From Streptococcus ruminantium (lineage in GTDB: Bacteria; Bacillota; Bacilli; Lactobacillales; Streptococcaceae), in NCBI RefSeq assembly GCF_003609975.1, contig NZ_AP018400.1, positions 1,500,501-1,564,500 on the forward strand: 64,000 bases of DNA, in the 5' to 3' direction. This document shows, piece after piece, positions 38,660 to 48,151 of this stretch; the first letter of the stretch is position 1; the number at the start of each line of letters is the position of its first letter. The notes beneath the pieces are model-generated. The model did no database searches. It saw only the letters and a program-made list of their open reading frames with translations, and had not been told where the DNA came from. Both the position numbers and the translations under genes were made by a program.

Positions 38660-38882
38660 GCCCTATTCTCCTTTGAGTAAGTTGTTCTATCTAATTACTC
38701 TTTCATCTTATCCCTAATTAGTAATATAGTCAACCCATCTGCTCATCATCTAAAAACATTGACTTAAACATTTTTACATCATCCAGAATAATTCGCTCAG
38801 AAAACTAGCTAAAAGGCTAAATAACTGGATGGAATCTTCAGTTTCCTTTCTTAAAACTTATTATAGTTAACGTAGCAGATTT

Positions 38883-38911
38883 TTGATTGGGAGATAAAAA
38901 AACGATACAAT
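38883..38911 (+). promoter_or_regulatory. Promoter of gor
   Basis: TTGATT (38883-38888), 17 bases, TACAAT (38906-38911). Confidence 0.65.
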
Positions 38912-38942
38912 GAAGTATATTATCCATAATTGGAGGGAACTG

Positions 38943-40292
38943 ATGAAAGAATTTGATATTATTGCCATTGGTGGGGGAAGCGGCGGCATTGCCACTATCA
39001 ACCGTGCAGCCATGTATGGTGCTAAAGCCGCCCTTATAGAAGCTAGTCACCTTGGTGGAACCTGTGTCAACCTTGGTTGTGTTCCGAAAAAAATCATGTG
39101 GTATGGGTCCCAAGTTGCAGAAACGATTGCACACTACGGACCAGAGTACGGTTTTACCAGTCAAACAGTAGAATTTGATTTTGCAACCTTGCGGAGAAAT
39201 CGCGAGGCATATATCGAACGCTCCCGTACCTCCTATGCCACTACTTTCAAAAATAACGGAGTTGAGGTCATCCATGGATTTGCCAAATTTGTGGATGCCC
39301 ATACCATAGAAGTAAATGGTGAATTGATCCGTGCGAAACATATTGTTGTTGCTACAGGAGCACAACCAAACATCCCTGATATTCCAGGAAGCGAATTAGG
39401 GATCGTATCTGATGATGTCTTTACTTGGGAAGAGTTACCTTCATCTATAGCAATTATCGGTGCAGGATATATTGCTGTAGAGATGGCTGGTCTTCTTCAT
39501 GGTCTCGGTGTTCAAACTGACCTCTTTGTCCGTGGCAATCGCCCTCTCCGAAATTTTGATACCTATATCGTTGAAGCTTTGATGGAAGAAATGGAACGAA
39601 CAAACCTGCCACTCCACACCGGAAAAACACCTGTTAGTCTCGAAAAAATAGATGGCGATCTTATCCAAATTACCTTCGCAGATGGTAGCACTCATACTGC
39701 TCAACATGTCCTCTGGGCAGTCGGGCGTAAACCAAATGTTGGCAAGCTCAATCTTGAAGCCGCCGGTATTAGCCTAGCTCCATCCGGTCATATTGCTGTT
39801 AACGAATACCAAGAAACGATTGTATCTGGTATTTACGCCCTCGGGGATGTAACAGGGGAAAAGGAGTTAACCCCAGTAGCCATCAAGGCTGGTCGCCTCT
39901 TGGCTGAACGGCTATTTCATCACAAGCCGACTGCTAAAATGGATTACACAACCATCCCTACCGTTGTCTTCTCTCACCCAGCTATTGGTACCGTAGGTCT
40001 AACAGAAGACGAAGCAATAAAACAGTACGGTAAAAGTCAAGTAAAAGTTTATACTTCTGCTTTCACTTCCATGTACACTGCTTTGGAAAACCATCGCCAG
40101 ATGGCTAAGTTCAAATTAATAACTGTAGGTGAAAAAGAACAAGTCGTAGGGCTACACGGTATCGGTCATGGGGTCGACGAAATGATTCAAGGCTTTGCTG
40201 TTGCCATTAAGATGGGGGCCACAAAAGAAGACTTTGATGCGACTGTTGCCATCCATCCAACTGGATCGGAAGAATTTGTTACTATGCGCTAA
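38943..40292 (+). CDS. gor: Glutathione-disulfide reductase
   Basis: 449 residues. The FAD site is IGGGSGG, the redox disulfide [13 protein letters not shown], the NADPH site [13 protein letters not shown], the second FAD motif ALGDVTG, and the C-terminal catalytic His-Glu HPTGSEE. It regenerates reduced glutathione using NADPH. The ATG at 38943 has GGAGGG 7 bases upstream; an in-frame ATG at 38910 lacks this. The [10 protein letters not shown] segment after the NADPH fold is typical of GR rather than lipoamide dehydrogenase. Confidence 0.94.
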   Translation: MKEFDIIAIGGGSGGIATINRAAMYGAKAALIEASHLGGTCVNLGCVPKKIMWYGSQVAETIAHYGPEYGFTSQTVEFDFATLRRNREAYIERSRTSYATTFKNNGVEVIHGFAKFVDAHTIEVNGELIRAKHIVVATGAQPNIPDIPGSELGIVSDDVFTWEELPSSIAIIGAGYIAVEMAGLLHGLGVQTDLFVRGNRPLRNFDTYIVEALMEEMERTNLPLHTGKTPVSLEKIDGDLIQITFADGSTHTAQHVLWAVGRKPNVGKLNLEAAGISLAPSGHIAVNEYQETIVSGIYALGDVTGEKELTPVAIKAGRLLAERLFHHKPTAKMDYTTIPTVVFSHPAIGTVGLTEDEAIKQYGKSQVKVYTSAFTSMYTALENHRQMAKFKLITVGEKEQVVGLHGIGHGVDEMIQGFAVAIKMGATKEDFDATVAIHPTGSEEFVTMR

Positions 40293-40426
40293 AAGAAGAA
40301 GGCCAGATGATATATCTGAGCCTTGTTCTTATATAGCATAAACAAACTATTATCTTTTCAAGATGATGTAGCAATAGACCTGATGTATAGAAAAAACTGT
40401 AAAATTGTGACAGCCGATAATCTCCC

Positions 40427-40456
40427 ATTGACTTTCTTCTCTATCCTCACTATAAT
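40427..40456 (+). promoter_or_regulatory. Promoter of bioY
   Basis: TTGACT near 40428, 17 bases, TATAAT (40451-40456). The BirA operator begins 2 bases downstream and so covers the transcription start. Confidence 0.7.
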
Positions 40457-40457
40457 T

Positions 40458-40489
40458 TTGTTAACCAATAAAATTATAAAGGATAACAA
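40458..40489 (+). promoter_or_regulatory. BirA (biotin repressor) operator
   Basis: TTGTTAACC (40458-40466), 14 bases, GGATAACAA (40481-40489), nearly the full Gram-positive BirA consensus TTGTTAAC-N-GTTAACAA. It lies between the -10 box and the bioY start. Confidence 0.85.
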
Positions 40490-40490
40490 A

Positions 40491-41030
40491 ATGACAAAAA
40501 TATCTACTAAATCTCTCGTTTACATCGCTATCGGAACTGCCTTGATTGCTACTTTTTCTCAGATTAGCCTATCTATTGGACCGATTCCCTTTACCTTACA
40601 AACTTTAGCGATTGGATTTATTGCCTGTCTTTACAAGCCCAAAGAAGCCATTGCTAGTGTCGGACTCTATCTAACATTAGGGGCTATTGGATTACCTATC
40701 TTTGCTGGTTTTTCAGGAGGTTTTGCAGCCCTGACGGGACCTACTGCTGGTTTTTTGTGGGGCTTCCTGCTTTATGCTACTATTACCTCCATGATAACAA
40801 AGATAACTTCTGATCCTATAAATATTTTTCTAGCTTGTCTATTAGGAACAGCTTCTTGTTTTGCACTAGGGTGCTTGGTCTTCAAAATCATTTCTGGCGC
40901 TAGCTGGTCTGATACAATTACATGGACAATTCTACCATTCATTCTTCCCGATTTGCTGAAAATTTCTTTAGTAACGATTTGTCATCGTTTGTCTCGACCT
41001 ATTATCAAAAAAGAAGCCTACTTCTCCTAG
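40491..41030 (+). CDS. bioY: Biotin transporter BioY
   Basis: 179 residues and six membrane helices. It is the biotin-binding S-component of an ECF transporter. The BioY pattern GPIPFTLQTLAI and the GLPIFAGFSGGFAALTGPTAGFLWGF region with its substrate-site residues are present. The frame extends 56 codons upstream, but the ATG at 40491 directly follows the BirA operator and gives the family start. The operator sits between -10 and start, so BirA with biotin should repress. No recognisable Shine-Dalgarno lies ahead of the ATG beyond AAAGGATAAC. Confidence 0.94.
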   Translation: MTKISTKSLVYIAIGTALIATFSQISLSIGPIPFTLQTLAIGFIACLYKPKEAIASVGLYLTLGAIGLPIFAGFSGGFAALTGPTAGFLWGFLLYATITSMITKITSDPINIFLACLLGTASCFALGCLVFKIISGASWSDTITWTILPFILPDLLKISLVTICHRLSRPIIKKEAYFS

Positions 41031-41043
41031 GCTTCTATTTTTT
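41007..41043. terminator. Bidirectional terminator bioY/ydbC
   Basis: AGAAGCCTA/TAGGCTTCT with A- and T-runs; it overlaps the end of bioY and serves both converging genes. Confidence 0.75.
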
Positions 41044-41096
41044 GATTTCACTTCTGTCCTCTACTAAAGCAAGCAAATTTCAGAATGGAAAGCATA

Positions 41097-41312
41097 TTAT
41101 TTGTTAGCAAACGCATCCAAGAGAACCTGAAACTCTTCATTGCTGAGTGTGATTCCCTTACCCATCTTGGTGTGATCTGGACTCCAAGTGCGAATATCAT
41201 ACTTAGCTGGTGCACCATTGAAAGATACACGATTAAGCTCCTTGGTCCATCCCTTATCATTTTCAGATAGAACCAACAATTTTTCTTCAATTTCAAATGT
41301 AAATTCCGCCAT
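41097..41312 (-). CDS. YdbC/PC4-like ssDNA-binding protein
   Basis: 71 residues. The layout of four strands and one helix and the LNRVSFNGAPAKYDIRTWSPDHTKMGKGI segment fit the YdbC family of PC4-like proteins, which bind single-stranded DNA (Lactococcus YdbC). The ribosome site AAGGAGG precedes the ATG. It is a single gene. Confidence 0.85.
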   Translation of the reverse strand: MAEFTFEIEEKLLVLSENDKGWTKELNRVSFNGAPAKYDIRTWSPDHTKMGKGITLSNEEFQVLLDAFANK

Positions 41313-41406
41313 TTGTTTTCCTCCTTCACTTATCTATTCGAAAAAGACTTGTCATTTCGATAAAAATTGGATAATATGATTATATCAAGTTTGAAAGGAT
41401 TATGCC

Positions 41407-41730
41407 ATGAAGAGGTTTTTGGAAGTCATTCTAGAACAGATACATATCTTTTTAGGAAATGACAAAGCTCCTAAACCTATTGAGTCAGATAGTAGGGAAG
41501 AGATAAAAAACAATCTGGAGTTGGCTCTCTACAAGAAAGCTGCCATCCATGTCATCTACAGTAATCGTAGTTTTACAGGTGACATTGTGAAGTACGATAC
41601 AGATCAGCAACGGATCATTATGAAAAATTTCAAGCGTCGTGTTACCAGTATCATCAACATCGAAGACATCAAAAAGATTACTCTCGTCCCGGAAAGTGTG
41701 AAAACTTCCCAAAAACAAACAAAAGGCTGA
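41407..41730 (+). CDS. Hypothetical protein, YolD-like fold possible
   Basis: 107 residues, basic, soluble. The segment after about residue 45 (IHVIYSNRSFTGDIVKYD to INIEDIKKI) has the strand pattern of small Sm-like YolD-type domains. The ribosome site GAAAGGA lies ahead of the ATG. A terminator follows. No function can be assigned. Confidence 0.7.
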   Translation: MKRFLEVILEQIHIFLGNDKAPKPIESDSREEIKNNLELALYKKAAIHVIYSNRSFTGDIVKYDTDQQRIIMKNFKRRVTSIINIEDIKKITLVPESVKTSQKQTKG

Positions 41731-41747
41731 GCATTCAGCCTTTTTAT
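41721..41747 (+). terminator. Terminator after the YolD-like gene
   Basis: AAAGGCTGA/TCAGCCTTT stem with a GCAT loop and T-run. Confidence 0.8.
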
Positions 41748-41879
41748 TGTAGTGTTTTCATTCAAACAAGTTTATATGTCAAACATAGACGAAAAAACTA
41801 AGTCATCTCTTCTAAGATTCATCAAAGTTAGTTAACTAACTATCGTTTCAATGCTCACAGAATATCCGTAGAGTGCTTA

Positions 41880-43166
41880 TTACGCTCTAATAGTCAAAGA
41901 CTGTCCATCTTCTTGATAGAGGTTAATCAGACCTGACTTGCAAGCGCGAACCATATCACCTGGATAGATTTCACGGTCTAACTTGATCGTCAAAAGTTCC
42001 ATCGGCTTATTCGCTCGATCAATTTTGTCACCTGTTGAATCATGCAAATCCTGAATAGTTGTCTCAAAGTGACGGAAACCTGGACCATAAAACTCAACTT
42101 GATCCCCTTCGTTGATTACATTTCGTTGACGGATAGTTGCTGTCATGGTTTCCTTATCAAAAGCTACCACTTCTGCGATAAACTTATATTCAGGAATCTT
42201 ACGACGAGCACCAAAAAGTTGCTCGTTTTCACTCGGTGGGCTGTAGTAAAAACCAGTTGCCAATTCACGCTGAGCCACTTTCCACATTTCATCAATCAAG
42301 TCTTGCTTGATTGCCTCAAACTTCGCAGGACTTTCTAGATAAGCATCAACTGCTGCCTTGTAACAATTGGTTACGGTTGAAACATAGTGGACAGACTTCA
42401 TACGCCCTTCGATTTTCAGACTATCCACTCCATTTTCAATCATATCTGGAATATGATCAATCATGCACATATCCACCGCAGACATGGAGAACTCCTCTGG
42501 TATTTCTCCCTTGATGGAACGACGTTCTTCACCAAAAGGTAGGTCATAGAGATTGTACTTCCAACGACAGGATTGAGAACAACCACCACGATTGGCATCA
42601 CGCTTACTCATATGGTTGGAAAGTACGCAACGTCCTGAATAAGAAATACACATAGCACCGTGAACAAAAGCTTCAATTTCAACATCTGTTCGTTTGCGGA
42701 TTTCAGCGACTTCTTTCATCGTTACTTCACGAGCTAGCACAACACGAGTCAAGCCAAGCTCTTTCCAAAATTCAAAGGTTTCATAGTTGGTAGATGAGGC
42801 TTGTGTGGACAAGTGGATTTCGAGTCCCGGAGCCTCTGTAGCACAGATGACAATCAGTGCAGGATCTGATACAATCACAGCATCTAGACCCATATCTCGT
42901 AATTCTCGAAACCAAGCTCCAGCCCCTTCTTCATTGCCTTCATGAGTCACCATATTAGCAGCCACATAGACCTTTGCACCACGAGCATGGGCATATTCAA
43001 TCCCCTCCCGCATCTCATCCATACTAAAATTTCCGGCTCGACTACGCAAACCATAGGCCTGCCCCCCAACGAAGACAGCATCAGCACCATAATCAATGGC
43101 TACCTTCAATTTTTCCAAAGTCCCAGCAGGTGATAAAACCTCCGGACGTTTTAATGTTTTTGACAT
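41880..43166 (-). CDS. Peptidase U32-family protein (TrhP2/YrrO-like)
   Basis: 428 residues. It has the U32 signature EAFVHGAMCISYSGRCVLS followed by a Cys-rich stretch (GGCSQSCRW), so the iron-sulfur ligands are present, and a C-terminal barrel domain (PGDMVRACKSG). U32 proteins were once called collagenases; in B. subtilis the YrrN/YrrO pair is needed for 5-hydroxyuridine in tRNA. The smaller U32 gene lies 180 bases upstream in the same direction, matching that pair. Confidence 0.9.
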   Translation of the reverse strand: MSKTLKRPEVLSPAGTLEKLKVAIDYGADAVFVGGQAYGLRSRAGNFSMDEMREGIEYAHARGAKVYVAANMVTHEGNEEGAGAWFRELRDMGLDAVIVSDPALIVICATEAPGLEIHLSTQASSTNYETFEFWKELGLTRVVLAREVTMKEVAEIRKRTDVEIEAFVHGAMCISYSGRCVLSNHMSKRDANRGGCSQSCRWKYNLYDLPFGEERRSIKGEIPEEFSMSAVDMCMIDHIPDMIENGVDSLKIEGRMKSVHYVSTVTNCYKAAVDAYLESPAKFEAIKQDLIDEMWKVAQRELATGFYYSPPSENEQLFGARRKIPEYKFIAEVVAFDKETMTATIRQRNVINEGDQVEFYGPGFRHFETTIQDLHDSTGDKIDRANKPMELLTIKLDREIYPGDMVRACKSGLINLYQEDGQSLTIRA

Positions 43167-43346
43167 GAGTAAGAATCTCCTCTATTTACAAGATAGATGT
43201 GATAATATTTCAACGCTTTTCGAGATTTGCACACTTGAAAAACTAGGTAACACTCATAGATATTGTCGTCCCCCTGTTTCTCAAAGAAAACAACAATTTT
43301 GTACCGCTAGTAATAAAATAAATTTTTAGATAAATAGCAGGCTAAG

Positions 43347-44276
43347 CTATTTCACTTTGTTTCTATCAAATTCATAAAAACCTGTATCTAGACCACGCTC
43401 AACTGGGTGGAGTCTACGAACTTTTTCATCTAAAAGAAAGGCTTGATCGTAAGTAAACTCACCTTTTTCTAACAAGTCCCGTGCTTGGACAAAAAGTTTA
43501 GCAATCTCAACAAAATTCTGTCCAGGACAGTAAATACCATCCAATTTCCAATGGTGGTAACCATGTTCATAGAGTTCTGAGAGTTTTGTCATCATATCAA
43601 TATCGTTGTTAATGAAGATATGAGTGCCATGCTTGTCCTCAAAAATTGAATAGTGGCTATCTGGATCGCTTGGTTCTGCTAAAAATAAACCACGCTCGCG
43701 AGACAAATCTGTCTCATCTGCCTTTGTAAAATTATAATAATTTTGCAACAAAGTTCGTTTGGAATGATGAATGACAGAGGCACCATAAACCAAGATTTCA
43801 GCTGGAATTTCCAGATTTTTAGCAATATCAAAAAGTTCTTCCGATGGAATTTCCCTTGCTAAAACTGCTTCAACAGCTCCATGATCTTTCCAAAAGTTAA
43901 TTTGGCGACTAGAGGTTACAAATACAGAAGTATCGTAAATCAGCTTAAAATTGTAACCGTCTCGTTTATTGACATAGAAAATGCCCGTATCACCAACAAC
44001 TAAATAGTCAACTTTAATCTCACGCATCCATTCCATAAATGGTTTGATATGATCCATCATATCCTGATGCATAAGAGCATTAGCTGCAACAGTCAGTTCC
44101 TTGCCTTCACTATGAACGAGCTCTGCTATTTCCCTAAGCTCATCATAAGTAAAATTTGTCGGAATACGGAGTGCATGGTCTGCTTCCCCCACATAAATAC
44201 GGTCAACACCTGCTGCTAACAACTCCTTTACTTGTTCAATACTTTCAGCGGTTGCTGTAATGATAATTTTTCCCAT
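43347..44276 (-). CDS. Peptidase U32-family protein (TrhP1/YrrN-like)
   Basis: 309 residues, the same U32 barrel as its neighbour but without the C-terminal extension. The signature region reads ILVYGASVIHHSKRTLLQNYYNF, in which the Cys residues of the larger protein are absent. This fits the shorter YrrN-type partner in tRNA 5-hydroxyuridine formation. It has only a modest ribosome site. It is transcribed just before the larger U32 gene. Confidence 0.88.
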   Translation of the reverse strand: MGKIIITATAESIEQVKELLAAGVDRIYVGEADHALRIPTNFTYDELREIAELVHSEGKELTVAANALMHQDMMDHIKPFMEWMREIKVDYLVVGDTGIFYVNKRDGYNFKLIYDTSVFVTSSRQINFWKDHGAVEAVLAREIPSEELFDIAKNLEIPAEILVYGASVIHHSKRTLLQNYYNFTKADETDLSRERGLFLAEPSDPDSHYSIFEDKHGTHIFINNDIDMMTKLSELYEHGYHHWKLDGIYCPGQNFVEIAKLFVQARDLLEKGEFTYDQAFLLDEKVRRLHPVERGLDTGFYEFDRNKVK

Positions 44277-44437
44277 AAAAGTAATTATATCAAAAAGAAA
44301 AATATCTGATAAGGGACGACTTGTATTTTAATGTTCAGACTTTTCTAATCTATCCCCTTGTAATCTTATTGTAACAAAAATGTCACAAAACTTCATCAAT
44401 GTTATGGTATCCTTTAGAGAGCAGAGAAGGAGACGAT

Positions 44438-44752
44438 ATGGCATTAAGACATCATCAGTCCCATGAATACCAGTACGAAGAGTATATCCCGAAAGAGAAA
44501 CAAACTAATTTTCAGACCTATCAAGCAAGAAGCACTAACAAAGAGCGTATAAAAGAGCTATTGTTTTTTGTTAATATTGTTTTTTTTAGCCTGATAACGG
44601 TCATTGCTAGTTATGTTTATTTATCAATAGGCATACCTGTTTTTGTCGCTCTCATATTAGCAAGTACAACGGGCTTTCTTGGACTACGTTTGGTTCAAAT
44701 TGGACTTAAAAAGAAATCATCTAGGCTTACTCAAGTGCGTAAAAGGAAATAA
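44438..44752 (+). CDS. Small membrane protein (DUF3270-like)
   Basis: 104 residues. A polar N-terminus rich in His, Tyr and Glu (HHQSHEYQYEEYIPKEKQ), two membrane helices (about 45-90) and a basic tail (KKKSSRLTQVRKRK). It resembles the streptococcal DUF3270 family of unknown role. The ATG at 44438 has GAAGGAG 6 bases upstream; the frame is open further 5' but without a ribosome site. Confidence 0.75.
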   Translation: MALRHHQSHEYQYEEYIPKEKQTNFQTYQARSTNKERIKELLFFVNIVFFSLITVIASYVYLSIGIPVFVALILASTTGFLGLRLVQIGLKKKSSRLTQVRKRK

Positions 44753-44949
44753 AATAATAAAGGCAGAGAATCATGGTCCTCTGCTCTTTTTATTTGTCGC
44801 AGGGCTGTTTCATCCTCCATCACTTTCCCTCAATCCCCTGTTCAGCCTACGCAGTTGGCGTTTATCTCCTCGGTTATTCCAATGACAGCACAAGAGTATC
44901 AATACCAATAAAGTACCCTAATCTGTATATATTGCAGGAATTACAAAAA

Positions 44950-44972
44950 CAAAAAGCACCCGTAGGTGCTCC
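44950..44972 (-). terminator. Terminator of ppaC
   Basis: AGCACC/GGTGCT tight hairpin followed by TTTTTGTTTTTG on the minus strand. Confidence 0.8.
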
Positions 44973-45006
44973 GAATCATCTTTCTGCTTGCCTGAGATTA
45001 GAGGGA

Positions 45007-45942
45007 TTACCCATTGAAGGCATCTGTCAACTGAGGAACAACTTGTTTCTTACGCGAAACAGCACCTGCTAGGAAAGCATGATTATTTTCCAATTTGAAA
45101 TTAAAGGCTGCCTCAACCTTATCCATATTACTACCAAGCGCAAGAATCTCAGAGTTTGAGTTAACAATATCTGTAATCATCAACACAAAGTCTGAGTAGC
45201 CATTTGCTGCTGAGGCTGCGGTCATTGCAGATTCGATTTCGGTCTGACGCTCCAATACCTCTGCAATATCCACAGTATTGACCTGAGCAACACGGACATC
45301 ATTTCCGTTCAATCCAAAAGTCTTTGCATCAATATCAATCAATTCTTCAGCTGACTTGCTAGCAAGATTTGTACCTGCTTTCAATAATGCCAAACCGTAT
45401 TCCTCTAGATTTACTCCTGCTAATTCTGCTAATTCTGTAGCTACCTGTGGATCAGAAACATGGGTAGTCGGTGATTTTAACAAGAGAGTATCGGAAACCA
45501 AACCGGATAAAAGGAGACCTGCCACTTCTTTTGGAGGTATTACACCATTTTCCTTAAAAGCACGGTAAACAATAGATGATGCAGAACCGACCGGCTCCAA
45601 ACGCATATAGAGGGGATTAGCTGTTTCAAAGTTTGCGACACGGTGATGGTCAATAACAGCTGCCACTTCAACTTCATGGATGTCTGCAATGGACTGCTGA
45701 AATTCGTTATGGTCTGTCAAGATAACTTGACTAACACCTTCTGCTTTAGCAGTTTCTACCACGCGCGGCATATCTACACCAAAGTACTCAAGAGCAAAAG
45801 TAGTTTCTTCATTTGGTGTACCGAGTGCCACAGCTTCAGCATCGCGTCCAAATACCTCACGCTCCAAATAAGCCCATCCGTATGACGAAGCAATGGCATC
45901 TGTATCAGGATTTTGGTGACCAAAAACTAACAATTTAGACAT
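45007..45942 (-). CDS. ppaC: Manganese-dependent inorganic pyrophosphatase (family II)
   Basis: 311 residues. DHH-family metal ligands are visible: [14 protein letters not shown], the DHN in [19 protein letters not shown], and [12 protein letters not shown]. The C-terminal DHHA2 domain closes on the substrate ([12 protein letters not shown]). It hydrolyses pyrophosphate to drive biosynthesis. It is a single gene with terminator. Confidence 0.97.
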   Translation of the reverse strand: MSKLLVFGHQNPDTDAIASSYGWAYLEREVFGRDAEAVALGTPNEETTFALEYFGVDMPRVVETAKAEGVSQVILTDHNEFQQSIADIHEVEVAAVIDHHRVANFETANPLYMRLEPVGSASSIVYRAFKENGVIPPKEVAGLLLSGLVSDTLLLKSPTTHVSDPQVATELAELAGVNLEEYGLALLKAGTNLASKSAEELIDIDAKTFGLNGNDVRVAQVNTVDIAEVLERQTEIESAMTAASAANGYSDFVLMITDIVNSNSEILALGSNMDKVEAAFNFKLENNHAFLAGAVSRKKQVVPQLTDAFNG

Positions 45943-46078
45943 GTCTACAACCTCATTTTTCTAATAATCGTATCCATTTTACCACAAATAAAGGGACTTG
46001 TGAACATGAATGGGTCGAGATTTGCCAAACGTTTTCAAAAAGAGTAAGATAGTAGGTAACAATGCAAAGGAGACCTAT

Positions 46079-47776
46079 ATGAAATTTTCTGAATACACCT
46101 ATACTCGTCCAGATTATCCTGTGATTAAAGAAGAATTTACTCGCTTAATAGCTGATTTGGAAGTTGCTACAAGTCCTGAAACTACCAGATCCATCATCTT
46201 GGATATTACAAAAATCCTCAATCTAGTAGATACTCAATACAACCTCTGGATGATTCGTCACTCGATTGATATGAATGATGAGTTTTACAACGAAGAGACC
46301 AAGTTTTGGAATGACTATTCTCCCCTTTTCGAAGAATTGACAACCAACTACTACCGTGTTATTACCAAAACGCCGTTCAAGACAGAGCTAGCTGACATCT
46401 TGCCGGAAACCTTCTTCAAACAGGCTGAAAACAAGCTTAAAACTTTCTCATCGGAAGTTATTCCTTTGTTCCAAAAGGAAAATCAGTTGACAGATGAATA
46501 CAGCAAACTCATCGCTGGTGCTGCCATCGAATTTCAAGGTAAGACCTACAACCTTTCTCAACTCAGCCCGTTTGGACAATCAACTAATCGCGACATTCGC
46601 AAGGCAGCATCTGAGGCTAGCACTGCTTATTTCGTTGAAAAAGAAGCTGATTTCGATCGAGTATATGACGAACTGGTGAAAGTCCGTACCGAAATTGCCC
46701 ATACTCTTGGCTTCAAAGACTATGTGGAATACGGCTACCTGAAGATGAATCGCTTTGATTACAACCGTGATATGGTTAAGGTTTACCGAGAGGAGATCCT
46801 CAAGCATATCGTTCCAATCGTTCAAAACTTGCGTGAACGCCAAGCCAAGCGCTTGCAAGTACCAAGTTTGAAATACTACGATCTTAATCTTGAATTCCTC
46901 GATGGCAATGCTGTGCCACAAGGCGATCCCGATTTCATATTGGATCAAGCTCAAAAGATGTATCATGAACTATCGGCAGAAACTGGTGAGTTCTTTGACT
47001 TCATGGTTGAGCACGAGCTGCTTGATTTGGTTGCCAAAACAGGAAAAGACAGCGGTGGCTACTGTACCTACATTCCAGATTATAAGAGTCCGTTTATCTT
47101 CTCAAACTTCAATGGAACAAGCGGTGACATTGATGTCTTGACCCACGAAGCTGGACATGCCTTTCAAGTGTACCGTTCTCGTTGGATTCAAAGTCCAGAA
47201 GTAGTTTGGCCGACCTATGAGACCTGTGAAATCCACTCTATGTCTATGGAGTTTATGACCTGGCCATGGATGGAGCGTTTCTTTAAGGAACAGGTAGATA
47301 AGTATAAATTCAGCCACTTGGCTGGTACCCTTCTTTTCTTACCGTACGGTGTTTTGGTGGATCACTTCCAGCATGAAGTGTATGAACACCCAGAAATGAC
47401 TCCTGCCGAACGCAAAGCAACTTGGGCTCGCTTGCAAGCTCAATATCTGCCAGATCGTGACTACTCTGACTCAGAAGCGCTCAGTCGTGGTATCTTCTGG
47501 TATCGTCAAGGCCACATCTTTGCTAGTCCATTCTACTATATTGACTATACGCTTGCACAAGTCTGCGCCCTCCAATTCTGGAAACGAACTCAGGTGGATC
47601 ATGACGAAAATGCCTGGGAAGACTACATCCGTATCTGCGATTTGGGCGGAACCAAGTCTTTCTTGCAAGTGGTTGCTGCTGCAAACCTCCAATCTCCATT
47701 TAAAGAAGGAGCGCTTGAAAGTACAGCTCAAGCTGCCGCAAATTGGTTGGCCGCTGTAAACGACACTGCTTTCTAA
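46079..47776 (+). CDS. M3-family oligoendopeptidase
   Basis: 565 residues. The zinc motif HEAGH (LTHEAGHAFQVY) with the downstream Glu in ETCEIHSMSMEF marks an M3 metallopeptidase of the PepF/M3 oligoendopeptidase subgroup, which cleaves short peptides in the cytoplasm. The ATG at 46079 has AAAGGAG 7 bases upstream; the frame is open 23 codons further 5' without support. A terminator follows at 47793-47825. Confidence 0.92.
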   Translation: MKFSEYTYTRPDYPVIKEEFTRLIADLEVATSPETTRSIILDITKILNLVDTQYNLWMIRHSIDMNDEFYNEETKFWNDYSPLFEELTTNYYRVITKTPFKTELADILPETFFKQAENKLKTFSSEVIPLFQKENQLTDEYSKLIAGAAIEFQGKTYNLSQLSPFGQSTNRDIRKAASEASTAYFVEKEADFDRVYDELVKVRTEIAHTLGFKDYVEYGYLKMNRFDYNRDMVKVYREEILKHIVPIVQNLRERQAKRLQVPSLKYYDLNLEFLDGNAVPQGDPDFILDQAQKMYHELSAETGEFFDFMVEHELLDLVAKTGKDSGGYCTYIPDYKSPFIFSNFNGTSGDIDVLTHEAGHAFQVYRSRWIQSPEVVWPTYETCEIHSMSMEFMTWPWMERFFKEQVDKYKFSHLAGTLLFLPYGVLVDHFQHEVYEHPEMTPAERKATWARLQAQYLPDRDYSDSEALSRGIFWYRQGHIFASPFYYIDYTLAQVCALQFWKRTQVDHDENAWEDYIRICDLGGTKSFLQVVAAANLQSPFKEGALESTAQAAANWLAAVNDTAF

Positions 47777-47792
47777 ATTCTAGTATTGACAC

Positions 47793-47825
47793 ATCCCTCA
47801 GACTCATGTTTGAGGGATATTTTCT
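47793..47825 (+). terminator. Terminator of the oligoendopeptidase gene
   Basis: ATCCCTCA/TGAGGGAT stem followed by ATTTTCTT. Confidence 0.75.
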
Positions 47826-48069
47826 TGTCATATACTCTGTAAAAAATTAAGGAGACATGCCATCAATCCCAAATTATCTCCCAAATAATTTTAATTTTCA
47901 TTGAAGAGTACAGATGCAATATATGAGGAAGAAATATTTCACTCAATGATTCATACTATACAGATAGCTTAAACGACCAGGATACTGAAAACAATATACG
48001 ATAATCACTTCTCCTACCCTATGAATAATATGCATGTATAAAATAACTTGATAAATCAAAGTTTTTTAC

Positions 48070-48128
48070 TTGACATTATATATATATATAATGGGGATTG
48101 GTCAAATTTATCTAATAAGTTGACCAAT
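48070..48128 (+). promoter_or_regulatory. Adhesin promoter with (TA)7 tract and downstream palindrome
   Basis: TTGACA (48070-48075), then T and seven TA units (48077-48090) merging into TATAAT (48087-48092), leaving an 11-base spacer. Directly downstream is the inverted repeat ATTGGTCAA (48097-48105)/TTGACCAAT (48120-48128). A weaker -35, TTTACT (48065-48070), gives a 16-base spacer. Confidence 0.55.
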
Positions 48129-48151
48129 AAAAAATAAGGAGACTTATTCTT

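Noticed and set aside
44773-45072. Plus-strand 99-codon ORF across the ppaC terminator
   Set aside because: It crosses a terminator and the antisense 3' end of ppaC, and has no ribosome site.
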